A stretch of DNA of 64,000 nt from Ancrocorticia sp039812645 (GTDB taxonomy: Bacteria; Actinomycetota; Actinomycetes; Actinomycetales; Actinomycetaceae). The DNA is taken from the NCBI GenBank assembly GCA_039812645.1, contig JBDIAV010000003.1, forward strand, positions 1 through 64,000, written 5' to 3'. Made by a program: the position numbers and the translations under genes. Position 1 is the stretch's first letter. Each line of letters begins with the position of its first letter. This document shows, piece after piece, positions 44,316 through 52,537 of the stretch. The notes under the pieces were generated by a model, which was not told the origin of the DNA, made no database searches, and was given only the letters and a program-made list of their open reading frames with translations.

Positions 44316-44731
44316 GGTTCGGTTGTCCTTTCGCTCGGCGTTCCGTAGGCCGTTACGACACTATCACCCTGGCGAGTGTGACTGGAGGCTCTGAACGCGG
44401 GCAACCTCGCCCCTACATTGTTTGTGACCGCTGCAATGTGATCCCGGGGGAGCCGCGACGCCAGTGCCAGGTTCCAGCCCGCTGTGAGGTCTAGGATCTT
44501 GGCGGACTCGGAGATCCGAGGCAAACAGAGTGTCAGTCCTGTCTGCACGATGGGGGAGTCGGCCTCAATGGCAGCAAAAACCTGGGCAAGTGCAAGATCG
44601 TGCATGACCTGATCGGCCAGTGGTGCGGAAGCGGGAATGGCGGCAACGTCCCTCCACAAGACGCTCTCGAAGGGCGCTCCATCGGTTGGAACAACCTCTT
44701 CCTGGGGCACGGGGATAAATGACGATGGCAC
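44312..44731 (-). pseudogene. Decayed MutS-like ATPase remnant (139 codons)
   Basis: The reading frame from GTG 44731 contains two pieces that resemble distant parts of MutS-family ATPases of the GLPFCYP type: FESVLWRD...HDLALAQVFAAIE (like the FxSILF...DLNLDQVxxAI start) and GLTLCLPRISESAKILDLTA followed by WNLALASRLPRDH (like GLPFCYPEVS...FDLALAxKLV). Several hundred residues between them and the whole Walker A/B ATPase core are missing. It still has a ribosome-binding site and a 4-bp overlap with the flavodoxin gene. The family match is from memory of motifs, so this is an inference. If wrong, it is a small hypothetical protein. Confidence 0.5.
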
Positions 44732-44760
44732 CTGTAACTCCTCTCGTTACAGGTGCCATC
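44724..44760 (-). promoter_or_regulatory. 15-bp perfect hairpin with ribosome-binding site in its loop
   Basis: 44724-44738 pairs exactly with 44746-44760. On the minus strand the 7-nt loop reads GAGAGGA, which is the ribosome-binding site for the GTG start at 44731; that start codon lies in the 3' arm. It could control translation of the remnant and flavodoxin, act as an operator (TGTAAC-N7-GTTACA core), or be the terminator of the MFS gene. Confidence 0.6.
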
Positions 44761-44825
44761 AGCTGTTTGCGGTTTGGAGGTCACGTCCCGGCGGACTCCA
44801 TCACCTTGGTGTGATTCTGCACGCG

Positions 44826-46043
44826 TTATGCCTGTGCGGATGCTGCGATGGTGACTTTACGCGTGAGCTTTTCGGTCATGACAAGCAGGAGGATGGCAAA
44901 GATTGCCAGGTAGAACGGGAACAGGCTGAGGCTGGTATGTGTGGCAATGAAACCGAAAAGCGGCGGCATGAGGGTCGAACCGGTATAGGCTGCGGCCATT
45001 TGGATACCGATGATGGCCTGTGAGTTTGCGCGGCCGAAGTTGGTGGGGGTTGCGTGGATAATCGAGGGGTAGATTGGAGCGCAGCCGAATCCGGCAATGA
45101 CGAGTCCGGCGAGAGCCAGCACATCGTTCTCCAGCGGTAGCGCGATCAGCACAATGCCGGTGAGGGTGATGAGGGTGCCGTAGCGAATCATCTGATCGTC
45201 GCCAAACCTGTCTGCAACAAAACCACCAAGGAACCGTCCCAGCGTGATTCCCAACAGGAAGAGCGAGGCAAACCGGGCGGCGGTTGCACTGTCCACACCG
45301 CGGGCGTCGACAAGATACGTGGAAGCCCACAGGATGGCGGTGCTTTCAACCGCACAGTAAGCCATAAACGCTGTCAAAATGAGTGGAACACCGGGGATGC
45401 GCAGTGCGCGAGTCAAGGGAATTGGTTCGCTCGCGGCGCCGTCGTCGTTCGGTGAGGATGTTTCGGTGCCGGAGGTAACCTCGCCGTTCTTCCTCGGCGT
45501 TATCTTCCACAGCGGAAGACTCACGAAAAGCGCCACCGTGAGGATGATCTGAATGACGCTGACGATCCAATAACCGTGGTTCCACCCGCTACCCGAGGTG
45601 AGGCTGTAGCCCATGATGAAGGGGCTGATTGAGGCGCCGATCCCCCAGAAGCAGTGGAGCCAGCTCATGTGGCGAGACTCGTAGTGGAGTGCCACGTAGT
45701 TGTTAAGCGCGGCATCAACTGCGCCAGCACCCAGACCATAGGGAATAGCCCAGAGGCAGACGGCCAGGAAGGATCCGGACGAGGAGAATCCCATGAGTGC
45801 CGCTGCCGTCATGCCCACGCTGATGGCGGTGACGAGGCCGGGACCGAGTTTCTTGGTGAGGCGGTCAGACTGAAGGCTTGAGATGATGGTGCCAGAGGCG
45901 ATGATCATCGTAATGAGGCCCGCGAAGGACACGGGAACACCCAGCTCACCGTGCATGACGGGCCATGCTGAGCCCACAAGGGAGTCGGGCAAGCCGAGGC
46001 TGATGAATGCTACGTAAATGATCGCGAGCAGGAGCGAATACAT
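44826..46043 (-). CDS. MFS transporter (FucP/YbjJ-like)
   Basis: 405 residues, twelve spans with a central hydrophilic loop of about 35 residues (PRKNGEVTSGTETSSPNDDG) between halves. N-terminal AFISLGLPDSLVGSAWPVMH resembles the G-x-x-D-x-x-G start of the FucP/YbjJ sugar-proton or bypass-type group; GRFLGGFVADRFGDD is the loop 8-9 version of the MFS motif A. The substrate cannot be read from sequence; sugar or small drug are both possible. ATG start has only a weak GAGA upstream. Lies between two flavodoxin paralogues on the same strand and may be under the nearby TetR regulator. Confidence 0.85.
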   Translation of the reverse strand: MYSLLLAIIYVAFISLGLPDSLVGSAWPVMHGELGVPVSFAGLITMIIASGTIISSLQSDRLTKKLGPGLVTAISVGMTAAALMGFSSSGSFLAVCLWAIPYGLGAGAVDAALNNYVALHYESRHMSWLHCFWGIGASISPFIMGYSLTSGSGWNHGYWIVSVIQIILTVALFVSLPLWKITPRKNGEVTSGTETSSPNDDGAASEPIPLTRALRIPGVPLILTAFMAYCAVESTAILWASTYLVDARGVDSATAARFASLFLLGITLGRFLGGFVADRFGDDQMIRYGTLITLTGIVLIALPLENDVLALAGLVIAGFGCAPIYPSIIHATPTNFGRANSQAIIGIQMAAAYTGSTLMPPLFGFIATHTSLSLFPFYLAIFAILLLVMTEKLTRKVTIAASAQA

Positions 46044-46172
46044 ACATGTCTCAATCGATAGTTGGTGGTGCGCAGAAAATGCGGCACGACGATCCTAACC
46101 ATCAATCAATATGTGTACAATCGTTCTTATGTTGCGATCGTGAGAGTTCTGGCACAGGTGGTGGCAAGCGCG

Positions 46173-46676
46173 TCAGTTTCTTGTTGCGGCCAGCTGCCCG
46201 CCCCATTCACGAGCCTCGGCGAGTGCGCCATCAGCCAACGGCCCGGCGGTCCCGCGCACCACGAATGATCGCGTCTCAACATTGATCCCGGGGGAGCGGC
46301 GTCCGAGAATCTTGGAAGCGGCCTTTGCTGCTGAACCGGAGATGAAGTTCTTGCCGGTCACGGTGTCAAATGCCGCAACCTTGACGCCGTCCGGAAGAGT
46401 GGCGGAGGCGAGCCATTCGCGGACACCAATGGAGTGGTCACCCGCCACCTTCGCCGTGACCGATGCCTTCTCACGGGTGGATGGTGTAGAGAGTCCGCGA
46501 TTGTGGGTCGGGGCGCCGACAAGTAACAGGTCCGTGTCTGCTGGGAGAGTGGTGGGTGCTTCGGCAACTCCCGCCATGTTGACGAGGGTTCCGCGTGTTT
46601 GCAGTTCCCTAGCGATTTCCTGACCAATTGCGGCGGTGTTCCCGAACCATGATTCGATGATAATGACGGCCTTCAT
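46173..46676 (-). CDS. Flavodoxin-like protein, paralogue 2
   Basis: 167 residues from ATG 46676, preceded by GAGGAG (an in-frame ATG 15 bases earlier is part of that site). IIIESWFGNTAAIGQEIARE (FMN-phosphate loop), DTDLLLVGAPTHNRGLSTPS, VKVAAFDTVTGKNFISGSAA and FVVRGTAGPLADG align along the full length with the gene at 43815, including the same S-x-F-G-N loop. Duplication is clear. It is divergent from tetR with a 19-bp palindrome between the two, so it is the best candidate for a TetR-controlled gene. Confidence 0.82.
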   Translation of the reverse strand: MKAVIIIESWFGNTAAIGQEIARELQTRGTLVNMAGVAEAPTTLPADTDLLLVGAPTHNRGLSTPSTREKASVTAKVAGDHSIGVREWLASATLPDGVKVAAFDTVTGKNFISGSAAKAASKILGRRSPGINVETRSFVVRGTAGPLADGALAEAREWGGQLAATRN

Positions 46677-46714
46677 GATGTTTCTCCTCATTGATGAAAC
46701 TATCAGTATTGTTT

Positions 46715-46733
46715 ATGGTACTCACAGTACCAT
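46715..46733. promoter_or_regulatory. TetR operator candidate, 19-bp palindrome
   Basis: ATGGTACT-CAC-AGTACCAT is a perfect 8-3-8 palindrome in the 85-bp divergent gap between the flavodoxin and tetR genes. It overlaps the region where the tetR -35 should be, as expected for autoregulation and control of the flavodoxin gene. Confidence 0.75.
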
Positions 46734-46749
46734 TATCGGTATGGTTCGG

Positions 46750-46761
46750 TATAGTAATCGC
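46750..46761 (+). promoter_or_regulatory. Leaderless -10 box for tetR
   Basis: TATAGT at 46750-46755 lies 6 nt before ATG 46762; no Shine-Dalgarno sequence is present. Confidence 0.55.
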
Positions 46762-47580
46762 ATGGCCCGCATGACCGACCGTGAAACAGAGCAGCGTATG
46801 CTCTCGGCAGCTCTCTCCCTCGTCCACGACCGGGGGATCTCCACCGGGCTGGAATCGCTTCCTTTTGACGAGGTGATTCGCGCGGCGGAAGTCTCCCGCA
46901 CCTCTGCCTACCGTCGCTGGCCACAGCGCGAGCGCTTCTACGGGGAAGTGCTCACCGAGCTGGCGCGGGGTGCCACGCTGCCGGCGCCGGGCGAGGACCT
47001 TATGATTTCGGTCGCGAACATTCTCGCCGAGCGCGCTGAGCATCTCGATTCGCCCCAGGATCACCGCGACCTCGTGGTTGAGCTGCTGCGCGTTTCGATT
47101 GGCGCTGATTTTGACATTGTCAGCACGTCGCCGCAGTGGCGCACCTATCGTCTTCTCCTCGCGAGCTATCAGGGGATTTCGGATCCGGCCGTGCGCGAGG
47201 CGGTGACGGAGGCCCTCGTTGAGTCTGACCAGCGCGCTGTTACTGTACGGTCCCGGGTGTATGCGCAGTTCGCAGCTCTGCTCGGCTACCGTTTGGTGGC
47301 GCCGTTGAACGGCCCCGATGGCTTTGAGTTGATGAGTCGAGCGGCCGGCGCCAGCATGATGGGGGTGCTCGCTCGGATCTCGCTTGGGGACAGTTCGATG
47401 CAGGTTCCGCGTCCGATGCGAGCTTTTGGTTCGTCGACGACGACGCCCTGGACCCCCGGCGTCTATATGGTCACCTCAACTGTTCTTAGCTATATCGAGG
47501 TTGACCCCGGTGTGGTGTGGGATCGCTCGCGTATTGCGGACATTCTGGCGGCGGTTGCGACGTTCACCTCTGAGCGATGA
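46762..47580 (+). CDS. TetR-family transcriptional regulator
   Basis: 272 residues from ATG 46762 (the open frame begins at 46636, but the extension crosses the operator and -10 box). N-terminal DNA-binding domain: RMLSAALSLVHDRGISTGLE and the helix-turn-helix VIRAAEVSRTSAYRRWPQRE followed by RFYGEVL. The ligand domain is longer than usual (TetR proteins are often 190-220 residues), with a C-terminal extension (about 220-272). Likely represses itself and the divergent flavodoxin, perhaps the MFS gene. Inducer unknown. Confidence 0.88.
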   Translation: MARMTDRETEQRMLSAALSLVHDRGISTGLESLPFDEVIRAAEVSRTSAYRRWPQRERFYGEVLTELARGATLPAPGEDLMISVANILAERAEHLDSPQDHRDLVVELLRVSIGADFDIVSTSPQWRTYRLLLASYQGISDPAVREAVTEALVESDQRAVTVRSRVYAQFAALLGYRLVAPLNGPDGFELMSRAAGASMMGVLARISLGDSSMQVPRPMRAFGSSTTTPWTPGVYMVTSTVLSYIEVDPGVVWDRSRIADILAAVATFTSER

Positions 47581-47592
47581 TCGTCACGGGTG

Positions 47593-48570
47593 CTACCTCG
47601 AGAAGAGAAGTGTGAGGTCGTATCCGTGGGGGCTAGCTGATAAGACTCGTGTCCGTTCCTTTAACTCATGGAGGGATGGCGCGCCGTTGCCGCCTAATCC
47701 CTCGGTGCTCATTGCGCCCGCCACGCCCGCGGCGCTCACGGCTTGATGAAGCGTGCCGCCCTGCAACAGCCCCCAGGCGAGGACGGCCGAGAACACGTCA
47801 CCGGCACCCGTTGGATCAATGGTCTGGGCGGGGAAGGCGGTGAGCGAGAGGACGCCGTCGTCGATTGCATCGCTGGTTCTCTTCCCGAGACCCACGCCCG
47901 CGGCAACAACTCCGCGTGCTCCCCGAGTGACAACAACCGTAGGAACCAAGTCCGTGAGTCGTGCGGCTGCCTCCTCCGGCGAATTCGCTCGCGTGTAATG
48001 GCACGCCTCGTCCTCGTTGGGAACGAACACGTCAACGAGGTCGAGTGGCGCCAGATCGGACCAATCCCAGCGTCCGCTCTCATCCCACCCCACATCGCCG
48101 ATCACAAAGGTGCCATGCTCGCGCCACAGACGAACGGTCTCGCGATTACGTTCGAGTGCTCGGAGATCGCCCATGAGCAGATCGGGTGCGGCACCCGAGA
48201 GTGGCGGTGCATCGTTCGTACCAGCAGAAATCATTGCGCGATCATCACCTACGCTCATCGCCGCGGTGACCGCCTGATGCTCGGTGGGATGTAACAAAGT
48301 GGTGGGCAGTCCGTCGTCGTCGAGTAACGTCGCAACCATCTGGCCGGGAAGATCTTCTCCGAGATATGAGCACAGATGAACATGGAACCCCATGCGGCGG
48401 AGCGCGCGAGCTTGGTTGGCGGCTCCCCCTGCAACGAAGGAACAGCGGTCGCTCCATAGTTCCTCTCCGGGCACGGGAACCCGTGGGACGGCGCTAAAAA
48501 TGACGTCAAGAAACAAGGGACCAACCACAACGGCGGTTGCTGCTTTGGATCGCTGGAAAAACTCCCGCAT
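47593..48570 (-). CDS. PfkB-family carbohydrate kinase
   Basis: 325 residues; ATG with GAGGAG 6 nt upstream. Ribokinase fold: VVVGPLFLDVIFSAVPRVPV, the N-terminal signature FVAGGAANQARALRRMG (about 45-61), and the C-terminal ATP/anion-hole motif DPTGAGDVFSAVLAWG with catalytic Asp258. The dinucleotide-rich GGAANQARAL is close to that of ribokinase and PfkB sugar kinases. Substrate unknown; it is convergent with tetR and divergent from a GH4 glycosidase, so it may phosphorylate a sugar or nucleoside released in that pathway. Confidence 0.88.
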   Translation of the reverse strand: MREFFQRSKAATAVVVGPLFLDVIFSAVPRVPVPGEELWSDRCSFVAGGAANQARALRRMGFHVHLCSYLGEDLPGQMVATLLDDDGLPTTLLHPTEHQAVTAAMSVGDDRAMISAGTNDAPPLSGAAPDLLMGDLRALERNRETVRLWREHGTFVIGDVGWDESGRWDWSDLAPLDLVDVFVPNEDEACHYTRANSPEEAAARLTDLVPTVVVTRGARGVVAAGVGLGKRTSDAIDDGVLSLTAFPAQTIDPTGAGDVFSAVLAWGLLQGGTLHQAVSAAGVAGAMSTEGLGGNGAPSLHELKERTRVLSASPHGYDLTLLFSR

Positions 48571-48615
48571 GGATGGCTCCTCGTTCTCGATGTATGCCCT
48601 AGACTATGGAGGTTA

Positions 48616-48683
48616 CGCCAATAGATCGTGGCCGATTACAGATGCCACGGAATCTTGCCTGACTGCGTGAGGACTTGGTCCTC
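48616..48683 (+). repeat. Dispersed intergenic repeat, copy 2
   Basis: 56 of 68 bases match 34458-34525, including CACGGAATCTTG and GCGTGAGGACTT. It includes the hairpin GAGGAC-TTG-GTCCTC and lies just before the GH4 gene in the divergent gap. Confidence 0.7.
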
Positions 48684-48720
48684 CAGCATTCTTTCATGTA
48701 CGAGCGGAGGCCATCGCGGT

Positions 48721-50094
48721 ATGAAACTCACGATTGTCGGGGGTGGCGGGTTCCGGGTGCCGCAGATCGTGGAGGCACTAAGCAGGAGGCCCCGCGATGA
48801 AATCGATGTGACTGAGCTGTACCTCTACGATGTGGCTCCGGAGCGCCTACGTGTCATGACCGCGGTGCTTGACCAACTGGATGTGCCTCGCAAACCCCGC
48901 ATCGTCGCTACAACGAACATGGCAGAAGCTGTGCGCGGCGCGGACTTCGTCTTTTCTGCGATTCGAGTGGCGGGCACCGAAGGCCGCGTCCAGGATGAAC
49001 TTATCCCGCTCCGGCACGGAGTTCTCGGCCAAGAGACGGTAGGACCGGGTGGCTACGCCTATGCTCTGCGCACCATCCCCGTCGCGCTGGAGCTGGCGCG
49101 CACCGTGGCAGAGGCCGCGCCGCAGGCATGGGTCATTAACTTCACCAATCCGGCCGGGATTATTACGCAGGCGATGCGTGAAGTTCTGGGACGGAGGGTC
49201 ATCGGCATCTGCGATACCCCGATTGGACTAGTACGGCGAGCGGCGCGCGCTCTTGGTAGCCAGGAGAGCGAGCTGGAGTATGACTACATTGGTCTCAATC
49301 ACCTTGGTTGGCTGCGCTCCATCACCAGGGGCGGCCGCGACGTGCTCCCTACACTGCTCAATACCCCGGAGCTGCTTTCCCAGATGGAGGAGGCGCGGCT
49401 CATCGGGCTCGACTGGGTACGCCAGCTGGGGATGATCCCGAATGAATACCTCTTCTATTTTTATCGCAATCGCGAGGCTGTGGCGCAGATTCTTACCGAA
49501 GATCAGACCCGCGGCCAGTTCCTCTCAGCCCAACAACGCGCTTTCTACGAGACCGCGCTTGATGAGCTGGATCATGCCGCCAACCTGTGGGATGCTACCC
49601 ACCGCGAGCGGGAGGAAACCTACATGGCCGAGGCGCGGGAGGTGGCGGGTGAAGGAGCCCGCGAAGACGACGATCTTGACGGCGGCTACCAGGAAGTGGC
49701 GCTCGATCTCATGACTGCGTTATCCGGTCGGGAGTCCACGCGCTGGAACGGCAAATCTGCCCGCATGATTCTCGGGGTGAGCAATACCGAGGGCGGGGAG
49801 CGGATTATTCCGGCGCTCGCGGATGACGCCATTGTGGAAGTTCCGTGCTGGGTGGATCGTAAGGGACCGCTGCCGGTCCCTCTGGCGCCGCTCACTGGTG
49901 CGGAATTGGGCCTCATTGTGCAGGTCAAAGCCTGTGAGACCCTGGTGATTGACGCGGTTCGAGAAGGAAATCGAGACAAGGCGTGGCACGCCATCGCCAC
50001 GCATCCGCTTGTTGATTCAGCCGATGTCGCCCGTCGAATTCTCGACGAATACTGCAAAGCCATTCCCGGCGTAGCTGCGATTTTTGAGGGTTAA
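48721..50094 (+). CDS. Glycoside hydrolase family 4, 6-phospho-beta-glucosidase-like
   Basis: 457 residues from ATG 48721 (GGAGG about 9 nt upstream; the open frame starts at 48628). The NAD-binding start is TIVGGGGFRVPQIVEAL. The metal ligands are ICDTPIGL (Cys164) and GLNHLGWL (His194); NFTNPAGI is the usual family segment. GH4 enzymes cleave glycosides by an NAD and Mn-dependent redox elimination, many on 6-phosphorylated sugars. The GVLGQETVGPGGYAYALRTI segment resembles the 6-phospho-beta-glucosidase branch (LicH/CelF). No PTS gene is present to make the phosphorylated substrate here. Confidence 0.9.
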   Translation: MKLTIVGGGGFRVPQIVEALSRRPRDEIDVTELYLYDVAPERLRVMTAVLDQLDVPRKPRIVATTNMAEAVRGADFVFSAIRVAGTEGRVQDELIPLRHGVLGQETVGPGGYAYALRTIPVALELARTVAEAAPQAWVINFTNPAGIITQAMREVLGRRVIGICDTPIGLVRRAARALGSQESELEYDYIGLNHLGWLRSITRGGRDVLPTLLNTPELLSQMEEARLIGLDWVRQLGMIPNEYLFYFYRNREAVAQILTEDQTRGQFLSAQQRAFYETALDELDHAANLWDATHREREETYMAEAREVAGEGAREDDDLDGGYQEVALDLMTALSGRESTRWNGKSARMILGVSNTEGGERIIPALADDAIVEVPCWVDRKGPLPVPLAPLTGAELGLIVQVKACETLVIDAVREGNRDKAWHAIATHPLVDSADVARRILDEYCKAIPGVAAIFEG

Positions 50095-50186
50095 TCAAAG
50101 TAACTGGGCGTCACGCGTTGCTTCGTGCCAAATAAGGCAGCCATCAACGCCACACGCCCACGAAGGACAGAAAAAGGAGCACCATC

Positions 50187-50891
50187 TTGGCGCATGAACG
50201 AATTCTCGGTGTTTTCGCCCACCCCGACGACGCTGATGTTGGCGCGGGCGGTGTGCTTGCACAATTTGTTGCGCAGGGTGCTTGCGTCAGTATCGTTGTT
50301 GCCACATCTGGAGGTGCCGGTGGCTTCAAGACTGAAGGACAGGACCAGATGTCTGCGGTCCGCATGCGCGAGCAGCGTACCTCAGCGGCGCTTATTGGCA
50401 TTGAGAACGTCACGTTCCTTGGGCACATCGATGGCGAACTGCGTGTCACCACCGATCTTATTCGCGATATCGTCGCCCAGATTCGCATCCACCGCCCCTC
50501 CCTCGTTATCACCATGTCCCCGGAACACAATTGGACGAGTATCGCCGCAAGTCATCCAGACCATCGCGCGGTGGGAGAGGCTGCTATCCAGGCGGTCTAT
50601 CCGGCGGCGCGTAATCCTTTTGCCTTTCGTGAGCTGCTAAGTGCCGGGTTGGAGCCGTGGACAGTGGAGGAGGTGTGGTTGCAAGGGCACCATACACCGA
50701 ATCACTACGTGGAACTCACCGAGGGAGATCTTCGGAAGAAGCTGGACGCGGTCAAGTGCCACGAAAGTCAGTTCGAGGATATGGACTTCATGCTCCAGTA
50801 TGTGGGAGAGGCAGCACGGCAGTCGGCGATCAATGCGGGCTATGGTAACGATCGTTTGGCTGAAGAGTTCCTTCGCTACTCGGCACGCTGA
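50187..50891 (+). CDS. PIG-L family N-deacetylase
   Basis: 234 residues; TTG start with AGGAG 7 nt upstream. VFAHPDDADVGAGG gives the zinc-binding AHPDD motif (His12, Asp14, Asp15) and SHPDHRAVGEAA the third ligand and active-site His (about 123-126). Family members remove N-acetyl from GlcNAc-containing substrates, as in mycothiol or bacillithiol synthesis. Length and the adjacent GH4 gene 92 bp upstream suggest a partner role: deacetylation of an amino-sugar disaccharide or of the released sugar. MshB from mycothiol synthesis is longer, so I do not call it that. Confidence 0.88.
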   Translation: MAHERILGVFAHPDDADVGAGGVLAQFVAQGACVSIVVATSGGAGGFKTEGQDQMSAVRMREQRTSAALIGIENVTFLGHIDGELRVTTDLIRDIVAQIRIHRPSLVITMSPEHNWTSIAASHPDHRAVGEAAIQAVYPAARNPFAFRELLSAGLEPWTVEEVWLQGHHTPNHYVELTEGDLRKKLDAVKCHESQFEDMDFMLQYVGEAARQSAINAGYGNDRLAEEFLRYSAR

Positions 50892-50984
50892 TGGTTTACT
50901 CATCCCGTGTGTCCTTCCCCCGACGGACACGTCTGGGCACGTGGGTCGCGTCTCAGACTGATGAAGACAGTAAGTCGCAGCGGA

Positions 50985-50997
50985 TAGCATCTCCTCT
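50985..50997 (+). promoter_or_regulatory. Leaderless -10 box for the transglycosylase lipoprotein
   Basis: TAGCAT at 50985-50990 lies 7 nt before GTG 50998; no Shine-Dalgarno sequence is seen. Confidence 0.5.
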
Positions 50998-51690
50998 GTG
51001 AAGAAACCTCTCCGCTTTGTTCCCGCCGCTGCGCTTGCATTAGGCAGCCTGGCCGCATGCTCTGGATCTGAAGATCCCCAGCTCGGTTATCCACCGGCCC
51101 CGCCCCAGCAGCTTCCCGATTCTGGGGATTCCGACGTGGTGGCGGATCCTGCCTGGATCGCCGACACAGCGGATCGTACCGGTATACCCGCGCGCGCCGT
51201 CGAAGCCTACGCGAATGCAGCGCTTGTGCTGGCCCAATCGGATCCTGAGTGCGGAATTGGATGGAATACTTTGGCCGGTATCGGGGCCACGGAGTCGAAA
51301 CACGGCAGCCACGATGGGGCCCAGTTGGGCGACGACGGCGTTGTCTCACCTCCGATTATTGGTATTGCATTGGATGGCAGCGCAGGGGTTGCTGCCGTCC
51401 CCGATACCGACTATGGCGAGTATGACGGCGACGCCGTCTGGGACCGCGCCGTTGGCCCCATGCAGTTCATTCCTGAATCCTGGTTGTATTACGGTCAGGA
51501 TGGCAATGGCGACGGCGTTGCCGATCCCCAACAGATTGACGATGCCGCCCTGACGGCTGGAGCCCTCCTCTGCCATCGTGGAGGAGATATGACGAGTAAC
51601 GATGGCTGGAGCGCCGGGGTTGGCGCATACAACGGTTCACTCGACTACATCAACGTCGTGGCGCAGCGGGCTGAGGAATTCGCTGACTAG
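50998..51690 (+). CDS. Lytic transglycosylase-like lipoprotein
   Basis: 230 residues; GTG start. Lipobox LAAC with Cys21 as the lipid-modified residue, a Pro/Asp-rich linker (about 25-50), then a lysozyme-fold domain: LAGIGATESKHGSH with probable catalytic Glu99, AVGPMQFIPESWLYYG and GVGAYNGSLDYINVV. This resembles the MltB/SLT-like domain of actinobacterial membrane-bound murein transglycosylases. A DGNGDGVADPQQIDD segment looks like a calcium-binding loop. It should cut glycan strands of peptidoglycan at the outer membrane face. Convergent with the ABC-2 genes. Confidence 0.85.
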   Translation: MKKPLRFVPAAALALGSLAACSGSEDPQLGYPPAPPQQLPDSGDSDVVADPAWIADTADRTGIPARAVEAYANAALVLAQSDPECGIGWNTLAGIGATESKHGSHDGAQLGDDGVVSPPIIGIALDGSAGVAAVPDTDYGEYDGDAVWDRAVGPMQFIPESWLYYGQDGNGDGVADPQQIDDAALTAGALLCHRGGDMTSNDGWSAGVGAYNGSLDYINVVAQRAEEFAD

Positions 51691-51769
51691 CAACCTGTGA
51701 CCGGCAAACGGGCAACCAGTAACCAGCGAGCCGCCCAGCCACGTACGTTGGCTCCTAGTACTTTAGCTC

Positions 51770-52537
51770 CTATCCATCGCGCCGAAGGAAGCTCGCTGTC
51801 CCGATGGCCAGCGTTATGGCCACCCAGGTGATGAGTCCCACCGACTCGACGTTGCTTGGCAACCATTGGGCGAGTGTGGGAACACCGGCAAGGAGCGGGG
51901 GAGCCAGCAGCAGGAGCGCGAGGCTTGATATCAGCGCGCTTGCCAGGGAACGAGTAACGAGCGCAATTCCGGAGGCGATCATGCCCGCGCTCGCGAGATA
52001 GAGGACCATGGCGGCGAGGTCAGCCAGGTCGGCCGTGGTGTGAGAAGCCGATGCTCCGGCGGAGTGAGTGGTGGGATCCAGCAAGAATTGCGCCACACCC
52101 CATCCTGTGCCTACCACCAAGGCCGCGAGAGCAACCTGAGCCGCCGCTATCGTCGTGAGTTTTGAACCCATGGCCACACCACGCTGCGGCGTTGACCGCA
52201 ACGTGGTGGAGCCCTGAGAACCGGAATACTCCTGTGTCACCGCGAGAATACCGAGAACGATAGGTCCAACCTGTAAGAACAGGATGAGTGGACGAAGGAG
52301 TTCGACGGCCGCCGTCGCCCCGCTTTGCGCTACAGCCTGCCCGTGTTGCTCGAACGAGTTCGCGAGCGCCCCAACCGTCAGGGCTACGCATACGATGGTC
52401 AGGAGAGCTACCGTGGCGATGCTAGGGAGTGTGGCGAGTTTGACGATCTCTGCTCGTGTGGCACTCGTTAGTAGTCTCAGGCGATGTATCTCATCCATGG
52501 GTTTCGCCGTGACTGTTGGTGGGTTTGTGCTGGTCAT
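51770..52537 (-). CDS. ABC-2 type exporter permease subunit
   Basis: 255 residues from ATG 52537, which overlaps the upstream permease stop by 4 bp (an in-frame start at 52591 would overlap it much more). Six hydrophobic spans: IATVALLTIVCVALTVGALA, LLRPLILFLQVGPIVLGILA, ALVVGTGWGVAQFLL, LADLAAMVLYLASAGMIASG and two at the C terminus. EYSGSQGSTTLRSTPQRG is the loop typical of bacitracin-resistance-type BceB/BcrB-like permeases, in which the EYSxxT motif is common. Exports or senses a peptide or lipid ligand; partner of the next two genes. Confidence 0.82.
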   Translation of the reverse strand: MTSTNPPTVTAKPMDEIHRLRLLTSATRAEIVKLATLPSIATVALLTIVCVALTVGALANSFEQHGQAVAQSGATAAVELLRPLILFLQVGPIVLGILAVTQEYSGSQGSTTLRSTPQRGVAMGSKLTTIAAAQVALAALVVGTGWGVAQFLLDPTTHSAGASASHTTADLADLAAMVLYLASAGMIASGIALVTRSLASALISSLALLLLAPPLLAGVPTLAQWLPSNVESVGLITWVAITLAIGTASFLRRDG

